A stretch of DNA of 64,000 nucleotides from Siderastrea siderea. Its lineage: Eukaryota; Cnidaria; Anthozoa; Scleractinia; Rhizangiidae. Every line of letters starts with the position of its first letter. The stretch's first letter is position 1. A program made the translations under genes and the position numbers. Location of the stretch: assembly GCA_964030785.1 (NCBI GenBank), contig OZ034977.1, forward strand, positions 31,269,652 through 31,333,651, in the 5' to 3' direction. The notes under the pieces were generated by a model. The model made no database searches. It was not told where the DNA came from and worked only from the letters and a program-made list of their open reading frames with translations. Below are positions 14,201 through 23,500 of this stretch, one piece after another.

Positions 14201-15170
14201 GGATATTTTCTGGAACCACACATTTCGCAACTGCATAAGTTGCATTAATAACTGCGAGGATCTTCTTTACATTGATTTCTTCATTCCGCAGTTCAAATAT
14301 GTGAATTTCATATATTCATAATTTCATAGGAAGCATCAGTCAGCATCATCATTGCTCATCCAAAATGTACCTTCAGTGCAGGCTAACTTGAGACAGACAG
14401 ACAGAATTGCAGGCACTGACTGTCCAAAACATACCTTCAGCACCTATCAATTTGAAACTTCAACATCCCCCCCCCCCCCGGGCATACCCCGGGCATTTGA
14501 CTTTGCATCATGCCTGGGGAGGGGGGAATTTGAACCTTGCGTTTGAACCGGATTTATCTCTTGTTCTGACGTAATACGTTTGTGAGTTTTTTTGGTTTTT
14601 GCAGGGTTTGACGGATTTACAAGATAGAATTTTGCCTTCGTTAGTGAATATCTCTTTCAAGGGGTCTTTAAAAGAAGTTTGAAGGTGTCATTACAGCATA
14701 TCTCTCTCTGAAAGGCGTGTAAAGTGTTTGACTGAAGATGAAATTTGTCTTTGAGAGGTAGTTCAGCACTAATTGATGGGGCATTTGAACGGCTTTTTTG
14801 CCCCGAGGGGAGGGAATTTGAACAATCCAATCTTCAAAAGTTCAAATGCCCGGGGGATTGCCCGGGGGGGGGGGGGATGTTGAACTTTCGAATTGATCGG
14901 CGTATAACTTGAGGCAGACAGACAGAATGACAGCGACTGACTGACTGACTTATTGAATTGATCAATCAGATTAATTGAATTAACCTCAAAACAAACAAAA
15001 TTGTGAAACTTACATAGCTTTCTCTGCGTTTCTTGCCTAAGAGAAATGGTAAACAGAAAAAAGAACCCATGATCGATCACATTTAATACAGGGCAAATAG
15101 AGAGTGGCAATAAGCTCACATGTATAGAATGAAACCGAAAAAAAAAACAATAAATAAATGCGCATACCAT
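2277..15170 (-). CDS. ISY1: ISY1 pre-mRNA splicing factor homolog (eight introns in view, C-terminus missing)
   Basis: ISY1 is a component of the NineTeen-related complex in the catalytic spliceosome; its conserved N-terminus lies near the branch helix (established knowledge). Coding exons, 5' to 3': 15168-15170 (ATG only), 15014-15036, 10301-10358, 9196-9261, 7239-7281, 5284-5396, 4222-4283, 3055-3110 and 2277-2399. All have AG acceptors and GT donors and join in phase to about 182 residues. Family hallmarks are visible: ARNAEKAM directly after the start Met, ERRPYLATEC, VAKKVAQIQN, GLGEFRIRDLNDEINKLL, RIKELGGPDYG, GNRGYKYFGAAKDLPGVREL, and the acidic DEDDGVLVPLEQE. The human protein is about 285 residues, so roughly 100 C-terminal residues are absent. 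I found no acidic or VPVPSQ-like exon in 1-2276, so the end is probably beyond the window. Introns carry SINE and MITE copies. The start is head to head with NDUFA12. Confidence 0.93.
3195..4050 (+). repeat. Cluster of tRNA-derived SINE units in an ISY1 intron
   Basis: Three plus-strand units each carry an A-box-like GTAGCTCAGTGGTTAGAG (or close variant) near 3352, 3609 and 3869, and a B-box-like GGGTTCAATTCCC (or decayed variant) 35-40 bases later. Each continues with a shared tail, CTCAGATTxxTTxxTTTGTCCCA then CATACTGAATATT. The first two units are preceded by AGCAGTACGCAGG...TCACAATGAACCTAGT (about 3283 and 3548), and a decayed form is near 3811, giving a period of about 265-270 bp. A fourth tRNA-like head lies inverted at about 3195-3245. 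The spacing suggests tandem amplification of one insertion. Confidence 0.7.
5695..5970. mobile_element. MITE-like fragment ending in a CTGTTATAGAGAGGTTTGCC terminus
   Basis: The block contains three degenerate repeats of a unit with CCACAATGGCCACC / CCATGATGGCCACC plus ACAACAGCC. It ends with GGCTGTTATAGAGAGGTTT, the kind of terminus seen in pogo/Tigger-type non-autonomous elements. A run of about 18 G lies at 5913-5930. It sits in an ISY1 intron. A clean left terminus and target duplication were not found, so the borders are approximate. Confidence 0.45.
7900..8024. repeat. Fragment of a dispersed repeat with ATTAAGCGCTGC motifs
   Basis: The stretch repeats the theme ATTAAGCGCTGCACCC, ATTAAGCACTGTCCC, ATTAAGTGCTGC and AATAAGTGCCGC, which looks like a MITE terminus duplicated internally. 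It is joined directly to the truncated SINE that follows. There is no coding potential. Confidence 0.4.
8025..8215 (+). repeat. tRNA-derived SINE, 5'-truncated copy, Thr-like head
   Basis: The copy starts inside the anticodon arm (CTGCACCGGTATCGCAG), continues through a perfect B box (GGTTCGAATCC) and the acceptor 3' side (CGGCAAGTCTG). It then has the shared tail: TTTTTTCAGGCTTTC, CGCAACTGCATAAGTTGCG, and GATCTTCTTTACATTTATTT. The same head and tail occur inverted at 12790-12949, and the tail alone at 14223 and 36746. The putative anticodon is GGT (Thr) in a CCGGTAT loop, with C instead of T at position 33. Confidence 0.8.
11052..11242. mobile_element. MITE copy, TGTGTGGTTCC family
   Basis: The terminal inverted repeats are TGTGTGGTTCCAGAAAATG on the left and, inverted, TGTGTTGTTCTAGAAAATAT on the right, each followed inwards by a purine- or pyrimidine-rich stretch and a CACAGAGGG block. 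Related copies are at 51869-52067 and, as widely spaced termini, at 12966 and 14222. No clear target-site duplication is visible. Confidence 0.6.
12112..12582. mobile_element. MITE copy 1, TGCGCCGATCAATT family, TTA target duplication
   Basis: The element starts TGCGCTGATCAATTTGAAAC and ends GTTTCGAATTGATCGGCACA inverted. TTA lies immediately outside both ends (12109-12111 and 12583-12585). The interior shows GGGGGAATTTGAACAC, GGGGAATTTGAACCGGATTT and, near the right, GGAGGAATTTGAACAATCC. It lies in the second ISY1 intron. The 3 bp TWA-type duplication would fit PIF/Harbinger-mobilised elements; that assignment is inference. Confidence 0.8.
12790..12949 (-). repeat. tRNA-derived SINE, full-length copy, Thr-like head
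   Basis: On the minus strand it reads GGCTTGTTAGCTCAATTGG (A box), TTAGAGCGCTGCACCGG, then GGTTCGAATCCCGGCAAGCC (B box and acceptor side). The acceptor stem GGCTTG pairs with CAAGCC, so the cloverleaf nearly closes. The tail follows (CTGATTTTTTCAGGC hairpin, GCAACTGCATAAGTTGCG, AGATCTTCTTTACATTGATT). The tail and the C at position 33 argue for a SINE rather than a working tRNA-Thr gene. Confidence 0.8.
12966..14222. mobile_element. 1.26 kb element bounded by inverted TGTGTGGTTCCAGAAAATAT termini
   Basis: The left end reads TGTGTGGTTCCAGAAAATAT and the right end is its inverted complement (ATATTTTCTGGAACCACACA), each followed inwards by CC(A)TACCCC and the complement of CCTTCCGTGGGG. Near both ends there are homologous blocks with CCCTCGGAATTTCC. 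The middle, about 13100-14090, has no convincing ORF. It could be one large non-autonomous element, or two MITE copies in opposite orientation. It is flanked by a minus-strand SINE on the left and a plus-strand SINE tail on the right. Confidence 0.55.
14223..14320 (+). repeat. SINE tail without a head
   Basis: CGCAACTGCATAAGTTGC, ATTAATAACTGCGAGG and ATCTTCTTTACATTGATTTC match the tail of the Thr-like SINE at 8025 and 12790, but no A or B box precedes it. It starts exactly where the inverted-repeat element ends, so the head may have been lost or displaced by that insertion. Confidence 0.65.
14440..14904. mobile_element. MITE copy 2, TGCGCCGATCAATT family
   Basis: Same family as the copies at 12112, 25287 and 25907. 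The left terminus has decayed (GCACCTATCAATTTGAAAC); the right one reads TTTCGAATTGATCGGCGTA followed by TAA. The interior retains GGGGGGAATTTGAACC, TTATCTCTTGTTCTGACGTA, TTTGACGGATTTACAAGATA and GGGCATTTGAACGGC. Long C and G runs sit just inside both ends. Confidence 0.75.
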
Positions 15171-15459
15171 TTTGAAGCGTTTCCCCTGTGATCCTTGAAA
15201 ACTGAAGTGACAAAACAACAAAGATCTGTTTATATATATGTCTTATTTCGGACGAAGTCTACTTTCAGTTCACAACGTCCTTTCCCCGTCCGTTCGTCCG
15301 CCATTAATCTGCAAAGGTACTCTGCTGCCCAATAGGATTGCATAAAGAACCACAAGCCTTTGCGTCACGACTAACCTCGATCCCAAGGGAGTGAAAACGA
15401 GGTCAGTAGTGCAGAGATATTTGTCGGCCATTTTGTTGTTATATCTTCAGTGCTTCACT
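15171..15459. promoter_or_regulatory. Divergent promoter region between ISY1 and NDUFA12
   Basis: Only 289 bp separate the ISY1 ATG (minus) from the NDUFA12 ATG (plus), so both 5' UTRs and both promoters must fall here unless ISY1 has a further upstream exon. Paired short GTCCGTTCGTCCGCC-type sequence is visible near 15286. A TATATATAT stretch is near 15231-15239, on the ISY1 side. No specific factor site can be claimed. Confidence 0.6.
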
Positions 15460-15876
15460 ATGTCGTATTTCTTGAATTCCATTCGCAAGGAGCTAAACGG
15501 CATTAAATCTGTGGGAGGTTGGAAGGCAGCATGGTCCAGGATACTGAGGGAGTGCTACATTCGCGTTGGAACTCATGTAGGAACTGATAAGTATGGAAAC
15601 AAATATTACGAAAATAACAGCTACTTCTTTTCAAGGCATCGGTTTGTCTGCTATCCATACGTCGACCGTTACACCTTTGATGCCAGCCAAGTTCCCTCGG
15701 AATGGCACCGTTGGTTGCACTACATGACGGATGATCCTCCAACGAAAGTGCCCCCTGTGCCACGAAAGTTTTTCCAGCCCCATGAGCCGAACAAAACAGG
15801 ATCCAAAATGGAGTACGTTCCTTACAGTACAACTCGCCCAAAGATTGAAGAATGGGTGCCTCCCAAGGGCAATTGA
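15460..15876 (+). CDS. NDUFA12: NDUFA12, NADH:ubiquinone oxidoreductase subunit A12 (intronless)
   Basis: NDUFA12 (B17.2) is an accessory subunit of mitochondrial complex I at the matrix arm (established knowledge). The chosen start gives 138 residues, close to the about 145 of vertebrates; an in-frame upstream ATG at 15391 adds 23 residues unlike the family and is probably 5' UTR. Visible family features are GIKSVGGWKAAW near the N-terminus, VGTHVGTDKYGNKYYENN, RHRFVCYP, the PSEWHRWLHYMTDDPP core and the PYSTTRPKIEEW C-terminus. There is no presequence, as is usual for this subunit. The ORF is uninterrupted, whereas human NDUFA12 has four exons, so this copy is either intron-poor by lineage or a retrocopy. 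Its own divergent promoter and clean coding sequence argue that it works. The 3' UTR region has AT-rich stretches near 16090 but no decisive AATAAA. Confidence 0.95.
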   Translation: MSYFLNSIRKELNGIKSVGGWKAAWSRILRECYIRVGTHVGTDKYGNKYYENNSYFFSRHRFVCYPYVDRYTFDASQVPSEWHRWLHYMTDDPPTKVPPVPRKFFQPHEPNKTGSKMEYVPYSTTRPKIEEWVPPKGN

Positions 15877-16170
15877 TTAACTGGGTTTCATTACCTGCAG
15901 TTACTGATAACACCTGGATGTTGCTTTGTACAGATAAAGAAGATGTTGTATGAAAAGTTTAAAGGGATAAACGATTTGAATGACAGAGCACTTTGTCATT
16001 ACTGTGTGCTCTGGATTCTTGAATGTTCCTCTATCATCATGCCATAATTGGAACATTTTAAAGCTGTAAGTTGATGTTAGGCTGATAAGTACTTGATAAA
16101 TATTTTTTTAAATGAAAACCTTCAGTGTTTTTCTTGCTCTTGACATTCTTTGTGTTTTGCATCTGCCCTG

Positions 16171-16665
16171 GCAGGAGGGGTACTCCCTGTAGTGGGCTAT
16201 GGCGTGGGGGATTCTGCCAAAAAGGGTTGACATACCTTTTATGCACTTGCAGTTTCCTGAAGTTTAGGGAAATATACTTTTTTGGTACGTAAAGCCATAG
16301 ACACACTGGGCAATTCTATGCTTGTTGCGGCAAAGTTAGTAGCCAGCAATCACTAAGGATTTTTGCGACAGTGGATGCACTTGCCAGATAGCGGCAATTT
16401 CAATCTCTTGTCATGGGGGATCAAAGTTGCTGGTAAAAAGTGGTGTTGCACAGTGGAAACACCTGACAATTCTTGCTGGCAATCAAAATTCACCACAACT
16501 GAGGGACTAAAATCCTGTTATGATCTACTGTTTTTGTATAAAACAGTTGCAGTATTTTTTAGGTGTATAAAAGGGTTACATGTTATTGTATTAAAGGATA
16601 GGGATTTGCACCTTGGGGTGGAGTCTTCCCATGCAAACCTTTAAGGAGTACCCCCCCTGGGTAAC
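16171..16665. mobile_element. MITE-like repeat, GGGTACTCCCTATAGTGGG family, copy 1
   Basis: The left end has AGGAGGGGTACTCCCTGTAGTGGGCTATGGC and the right end has, inverted, GGGGGGGTACTCC. Inside are CTGCCAAAAAGGG and, near the right, CACCTTGGGGTGGAGTCTTCC. Related blocks occur at about 30060 and 37262. The borders are approximate, because no target duplication was found. Confidence 0.45.
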
Positions 16666-16728
16666 TGCCGTGTGGTGTCAAGATGAGCTCTACACAGCAG
16701 TCATCACTCTCCTCAAGCCTGGTGGAAA

Positions 16729-16967
16729 TACAGTCAACTCTCACCTTACCGACACCCTGCTATTACAGACATCTGCTAAAACAGGCATAAGCTAAATCCC
16801 TAGCCTGCAAACGCAGACATATTTCCGGCTGTCGTTTCTCTTATTTTTGGCGGAGAGAAACGACAGCCAGAAATACGTCTGCATTTGCAGGCTAATAACT
16901 CTCTTGCAAAAGTTACAGAAATCTAACTGAAATGAGCTCCCACGGTTACAGACTCTCATTATTTCAG
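16729..16967. mobile_element. Tigger/pogo-like MITE, interrupted by a nested MITE
   Basis: It begins TACAGTCAACTCTCACCTTAC and continues GACACCCTGCTATTACAGAC, matching the element at 28903. At GCTAAATCCC it is interrupted by the hairpin MITE at 16801-16894, then resumes with GCAAAAGTTACAGAAATC and ACAGACTCTC, again as in the 28903 copy. The right end has decayed. Confidence 0.6.
16801..16894. mobile_element. 94 bp hairpin MITE (TAGCCTGCAAACGCAGAC)
   Basis: It is almost entirely an inverted repeat: TAGCCTGCAAACGCAGACAT then CGGCTGTCGTTTCTC on the left, and GAGAAACGACAGCC then ACGTCTGCATTTGCAGGCTA on the right, with a loop of about 15 bases. It lies inside the older Tigger-like element, so it moved later. 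Confidence 0.8.
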
Positions 16968-18235
16968 CCTTCAACTGACATCAAGTGGCATCTTTGAACA
17001 TCTACTAATAATTAAAATTTACTTCCTCCATGGTTTTGCATGTCATGATATGCAGTTGGTTGAAATGAAAGAAACTTGGGAGCAGTGAAACACGAGCGAT
17101 TGCCAAGATCACCTGCTGTGATCCTTTCCTTCTTGTAGATGTCTTCTTGCTGTAAGCTTACAGCAAAATCTTGTGTGAAATGCAAATTACTTGGTACTAT
17201 TAGTGCTACAGTCCTGTCAAAATGTTTTGCAGTGTTAGGCAGGATAACAAAAGTAGTAGGCAATGAAGGCTAGAAGTACATTTATTATTGGTCAGCATTA
17301 GTGAACTCCAGTGTGAAGTAGGCGGCAAATAATTGACTGTAGGTCAATCAGAAATCACTGTTGGATGTGGTATTCAGCCGCCAGAATCTTTCGCAGAAAC
17401 CTATGTTATCTCGGTTCCTCTCATGCCTGACCTTCCAACACCCTGAGTCATACAGCACCACAGGCTTCAAATTACTTTATGTCTTCCACATATACTGATT
17501 CCCTGCTCATGCATTCTTGATCTGCTTTTTCATTTCTTTTGGCATCTGTTGCAGTACCTTGATATGACTCTGTCTATGTTGGTTGCCTGTTGTCCATCAT
17601 AATTGTTATAACTTTGGTCTTTAACATGTAGTCTTGTTTGCACATCAATATGCCTAAGATCATTGGGACTTCCTTGATGATTATAATCAGTTAAGACTGA
17701 CCCTGCCTAAAAGTGAAATGAGGTTTTAACATAGGCTTGGTCAGAAGTTGGGGCTTTAAAATGTAGTTGGGATATTGCAGGATACTATGAACATGCCTTG
17801 GCAGGTATTTGGGATGCACTCTCTGTTAAATGAAGGCAGCTGAAATGGGAAGGTGACCAATAATTGCTGGTTTTCATATGACATTGTCAAATTTTAAAAT
17901 CATAAATCTCGAGGTCTTTTAATTTTATATCCCCACCAGGTTGAAGATGACTTACAAATGTTATCTTTTCACAAGTTTCCAGCCTGGTAGCGTCTTTCGT
18001 TTTGAAAATACAGCATCTTGAATTTCTGGCTATTCACCCTACGTGACACCAACATTGCATTCATGGCAAAGCTTTCTCTTATGCAAGAAAGGACTCTCCT
18101 TGAGATTTTAGCAGTTTTGACAATTAAAGTATTAGGAGGAAAATTAATGTGAATGTATAGTACTTGTAGTTCACAAGAGAAAAGTAATCGCTTGAAGAGC
18201 AGAAGTGAATTCCAGATGTTTTATTGATTTCTGGC

Positions 18236-18274
18236 CGCCATGTTGGTGTCCCCCTGAGGTACACCAACATGGCG
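18236..18274. repeat. Perfect 14 bp inverted repeat with YY1-like core
   Basis: CGCCATGTTGGTGT (18236-18249) is followed after 11 bases by its exact complement ACACCAACATGGCG (18261-18274). CCAACATGGCGG also appears at about 19423-19434. The core resembles a YY1 site (AANATGGCG); no binding can be claimed from sequence. Confidence 0.7.
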
Positions 18275-18347
18275 TAATTTCAGTCCAACATTTCAGCAAA
18301 TAACTCGGCAATGGAATACCGCACAGATCTGCGACTTGTTTCAGCTG

Positions 18348-18385
18348 TACCATTAAAATTCCAAAATTTTGGAATTTTAATGGTA
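18348..18385. repeat. Perfect 38 bp palindrome without spacer
   Basis: TACCATTAAAATTCCAAAA (18348-18366) is immediately followed by its exact reverse complement (18367-18385). There is no loop and no mismatch; the flanking bases do not extend it. Such a perfect uninterrupted arm pair can form a cruciform, or may be a collapsed MITE or an assembly fold-back. Confidence 0.9.
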
Positions 18386-18499
18386 TTGCCAGATTCTATG
18401 TTCGATAAGAAGCACTGAAAATGCTTTTCAATATTAGACCATTTTCACATTATGGTGTGTTAACTTAATATACAGCTACAATGATTTTATTGTGAGCCG

Positions 18500-19262
18500 G
18501 TCATATGCCCCCCTAGGGTTTAGGACCTCCAGGCTATAAATTTGCCGAGTATAAATCCCCTAGTGTATAGGCCAGACCTCCCCCAGGCTGTACATAGGCC
18601 TCCAGGCTACAAGAACCTACAACAAGCCTGTTCTTTCTTTAGGGTAAAACTTGCTAGTTTATAAACCCATCCTCATCCCAGGCTTTATTAGTGCCCCAAG
18701 TTATTAGCCCCCTGGCTGCAAGTGCCTCATGGTATAAGCCTCCAGGTTATAATTGCCCACCCTAACCCCCCCCCCCCTAGATTTTACGTGCCCTTTTGTA
18801 CAAAATTATGTCCCCCAGGCTATGTGCCCCAGGATATAAGCCCTACAAGTACTCCAGGTTATAAGCGCTTAGACTGTAACCCACCATGCTGTAAGGGCTT
18901 TGAAGTCCCCTAGGGTATAAGCCTCCAAGCTACATGCATTCCCGCTCCCCCAGGGTCTAAGCCCCCACAGACCATAAGCTGCCCAGTTCATAAACCTGCA
19001 GGTTGTAAGCCCCACAGGTTATAAGCTCCCAAGGCTATGGCCCCAGGCCATAAGTGCCGCCCCTGGTACAAGCTTCCCAGGCTACAAATACTAAGTGCCC
19101 CAGGGAATAAGCCCCTCAAATGACAAGCCCCCAGGCTATAAGCCCCCCAAGTCATAAGCTCTCTGAGGTGTAAGTTCCACAGGCAGCAGCCCACAAGGTC
19201 AGGTCAAAAGCCCATAAGGCTATGAGCCCCCAGGTACCACAGGCTGTAAGTGCCCCATGGTA
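18500..19262. repeat. Degenerate minisatellite, GCCCCCAGGYTATAA-like unit
   Basis: For about 760 bp the sequence repeats variants of AAGCCCCCAGGCTATAA and TAAGYCCCCAGGTTATAA with units of roughly 16-24 bases and many indels. It translates into repetitive LGAY/LWGL-like peptides in one minus frame, but this follows from the repeat, not from a gene. It lies between NDUFA12 and the GPCR. Confidence 0.75.
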
Positions 19263-20549
19263 AACCCTTTTTTTCCAAACCTTTTCTAAACTGTTTTAGC
19301 ACTGGAATTTTACAGTATTGGTGGTTTACAACCATTCCCTAGAGATGCAAAAGACAATGGTGTGGCAGCCATGTTCGTGGTACTAACATAAGGAGCGAAT
19401 GAGAAATCTTTTGTTTATGACCACCAACATGGCGGCGAGCACCTAACCTGCAAACCAAGAATATTTGACCAAAGTTTTATGAATGATATTGATAATCAGG
19501 AGAGCTCCTTGGAATAACTCAGTGACATTTAATCTCAAGTTTAATTTGATTCTAAATTTTCTATTACATGAATACAAGTGGCTGTTGCCTTCAATGCACC
19601 TCACAAATAAATATATTTTATTCCATAAAAGAAAACCTCTAAGATGTGTTCACAAATTTATACATTATAATTGCTAAATATTTGTTTTCTCACATGAAAA
19701 GAATATTAAAATACTTTAACATAAAAACTAAGCACACTCCAAAATTGTCAGTATTTAGGCACGTCTCCAAATGTCGGGGAGATTTCCATATAAAAGTGAG
19801 AGGGATGCCCATTGGAAATTATAAAAAGAACTCCCTGAAAGGCATGAATTCATTTTTACTCCAAAGAGGTGCCAGTTCTGACTAGCAGTGACACTTCCAT
19901 TCATATTTTTTTGCCAGCTTGTACCCTAAAAGATACTGATTCTAGCAGTGGTCATTTTTCGCAAAAGGTACGACAAGCACCCCATCACTTTTATATGGGA
20001 ATCCCCCTCCCTGTTTTCTTCTAGACAGTCAGTGGCATTCTATACTTTTACATCCTTGTTTTGGCTTTAGTAATTACATGTATAAGAAGACATTTTTTCA
20101 CATCTTTGACTGGGTATAAATTATTGCATTCCCACGAAGCTTGGATGTCACCAACTAACATATTGGGTAGATAGACTAGATACTGACCTGAATTAACGCG
20201 CATTGCATGACAGTCTCGTTTTCATTGCTGGCAATTGTGTTACAACAATCACCTTTCACCGACACATTGCGTGACAGTTCGTTTATCAAAACACGTTTTG
20301 TATGATAATTGTTTTGTGTGGCAGTCGCGCTGCTCAATTTTGAAGTGCTGTCGGCGCAGATCATAGCACAGTTTCTATTTCCTCGTCGCAGAGAAGTTAA
20401 TCAGTCTCAGTTTTAGTGTCTCCATTTGTCAAAGCATAGCTAACTCTCCCGTTGATTTGTTGTGAATTGCAAGTAAGATATGACTTCTTCAAAGTGTTAA
20501 TGCTTCAGTTTCCAAGGGGCTTATTACGCTGTTTAAGAACCTGTTCAGC
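19263..20549. other. Gene-free stretch downstream of the GPCR
   Basis: No exon or recognisable repeat was found apart from a CCAACATGGCGGCGAG motif near 19423. AT-rich sequence at 19500-19740 has no conserved ORF. The part nearest 20549 should include the 3' UTR of the GPCR on the minus strand; no clear AATAAA (TTTATT on the plus strand) was identified close to the stop. Confidence 0.4.
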
Positions 20550-23500
20550 CTAAGTGAGCCCTTCTTCGGGAAAAGGGCTCAGGAGCGAAGGTAAGCTAAG
20601 TGATTCACACTTGTAGTAACTGGGGGTTCTCAGCCTTTTCACAGGAAAGTTATCGTTCACATCGTGAAAGCTATTAGCGAGAGATCTCTCAGTACTCGTT
20701 GTCAGTTTAGCAGGGGCCCCTGACTTCCTTTTCCTGTTATTCTGGTCAATTTGATTGTCCAGAATGTCCGGCGATTTCCCCTGGTGGTACTTCCCGTTTC
20801 TCCCATTCTTCATCAAGTGTTCGCAGAGAGTTTTCCATAATAGTTCTTTCTGTTTTGGGCTCTCGCTCACTTTACTGCCGCACGTTTTACAGCTAATGTC
20901 CGGTAAGATGATTGGTCTTTGGTTTGACCCGTTTTGAGTGTTATCGTTACCGTTGTCCGTATCTAAAGCACAAAAAGTAGACTGAGAAGAGGTTTCATCG
21001 TAATGCCCATTTATAGTTGTTGAATCAACCTCACAGTTAGAATGGACATCATTCTCTTTCAAGTTGGGTAGTAAGCCATCCGTCTCGCAGGAGTTAAGAT
21101 CACAGCCTTGCTCGATGTCTGACAGGTATTCCCTTGGTTTATCGCGGTCCTTCAACTCTGAATTCAGTTCCTGTTCTAATCCATTATGAATGTGCTGATC
21201 ATCAAAACCAGGAAGCTCATCTTGCTCACTATAAAAGCTATCCCCGACCTGTTCACACTCGCTTCCTTCCTCGATCATTTCCATAGAAGCAGGGCAGGTA
21301 GAACCGGGAAGGCTATTCCGCCGGCGACCCGCCAATATCCTGTGTCCCCGCTCAGGGCTTCGTTCGGGGCCTCCCCGATACCTGGACAACATGTCAGGGC
21401 TGAGAGATAAGGACCGCTTTGTTTTTTTTAACTTTGCTTGCACTTCTTCGGTATTTTCACCTTCGTCTTCGGTTCTATTCAGTTCCAAAGCAGGCAAGGA
21501 ATTAATGCGTGTTTTTCTCCCTTCTCGCACAACTTTCTCCACATTGGAATCTACGCTCAAACGCCTTACGAATGAAGCTGAAGGAGAAATCGTCCCCAGA
21601 CGGATTGTCGATGAGCGCGGCTGCATCGGAACGTTCTTTTCCGGTCTCCAGAGGATTATGTACAATTTAGGTACAAACATACAGCAGAGGGTCGAGGACC
21701 CGCCAATGACGAACACGAAACACGTAATGGTGGTCCGGTAAATGCCCTTTGTTCCGATGTAAGTTGGAATGAAAATTGTCACTACAATACACGTTATGAG
21801 CATTGTAAAGGTGATGAATTTTGCCTCATTGTAATTCTCAGGTAATTTTCGCGTGCGAAATGCTTGATAAGTGCAAGTCAGGGCAAGCCCTGCATTGTAG
21901 ACCCACCAAATCGCGGAGCAAATATCTGTCATTCCCTTGCACTGTTTAAGTACTTCTTTTTTGGTGTCGGAGATTAAGAGCTTGCTTCCTGATTCGTTAA
22001 AAAACACGCAGCCTCCTCCAATTATGCATTCTACCACAGCTAGACAAATCACCATCAAAAGTTGCCATTTCTTAGAGAGGCAGCTTGGTGTTCCCGTTTT
22101 TAAGAGTTTGCGATTGAAAATCCTGGATATGCGATTCGTTTTGGTCAAGAGCGTTCCCGCGATTAGTGAAGGACACAGGCCGGTCACAAAAGGAATAGCA
22201 CGGCACACCTGGTCAGTTCGATCGATAAGGAACAGTACTGGGGTTAGATAGCACCAGGCAATACCAAACAAGAGGATGTAACAAAGTTCCTTGCTTGAAG
22301 CCTTTACGACCGGAGTATGGCGGTTGAGATAATAAATCACAAAGGTGCAAACGACGGCAAAAACGCCAGCCCCTGAAATGCAAATGATTACGACACCTAA
22401 AGTATCGCTCCAGTGCAAAGAAGTCGGTTTTATCGGCTCACAGCGGGAATGGTTTAAATTTGTCCAGTAACCTCTCTGGCACGGAATGCAGTCCTCCATA
22501 TTTGTTCTGTTCGTGATGGTATTACCACTGCAAGGTCGGCATTGCCAACAGCATTTTGCGTGATTTTTCTCCGCATTTTTGTGAAATCCGGGTGGACATT
22601 CTTTGCTACATGTTGAAAACGGGAGGTCTTGTTCGGTGTGGTTTTTCAGATTTTTGTTCATCGTATTCAGAATTTTTAAATCCAGATCAAGGCAGGAAAG
22701 TTCGGAGGCGTTCTTATTGTGCATGTCGCATTCTCGTGAACCCCATTTGCCAACTTTAACAAAGTCATAATTACCGCCCCCAAGCCGCTGTAAATGCTGA
22801 ATATCGTACACTCCGATTGCGTCTCCAAGTTCGTCAAAAGAGAAGTGTTCTCTAGACTTGCCGGCGAATCTCACGCTTTGCAAATAGTTCCTAAAATCCT
22901 GCTGTTTGAGATTCTTAGTGACTTTTGGGGAGCAGTCTTTGTGCGGCTCGCAGCCCAACATGTCGTGCAAAGCATAAGCGATAGCCAACACTGCATCCAT
23001 CACATATTGAGCTTTCGGATAATGCTTAAAAGTGTGTCGATAGAAGGCGGGATTGTGAGCCACTTTCAAGTACTCGTATTCTCGCATCCATGGGTTTCTT
23101 CTTCGCCTCTTGTCATTGAAATTCGTAAAGTACTTGTCAAACTCTTTAATATGCACGACCTTGGGTACCACTCCAAACATACCCCGCAGAATGTCCTCGT
23201 TGCCTTTTAGAACTTGCTTCGAGTCCGCCCAAGCATCCGAACCAATCCAAATGTACTTTTCAGACGCCATGTACTTGTGCTGGCGAAATTTGTCGATCAA
23301 AATGTTCGCGTCATGCAGTTGCGCAAACATGATCACAACTCTTGCCTTGGGGTTGGCTTTCATCATTTTAAAGATCCTCTCGAAATGTTGATCTGTAGAT
23401 CGCTTCGTAAAGCGCTCTTCCACCGGAATACACACATCGTAGCTGTTGCCAAAACCGGCGAGAGCGTGTTTAAACGCTTCGATACCGGAGCGCCCATATT

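Noticed and set aside
15503..15913. 136-codon minus ORF
   Set aside because: It is antisense to NDUFA12.
18988..19194. Minus ORF with repeated LGAY/LWGL peptides
   Set aside because: It is the translation of the minisatellite.
22794..23210. 138-codon plus-strand ORF
   Set aside because: It is antisense to the GPCR and has no family motif.
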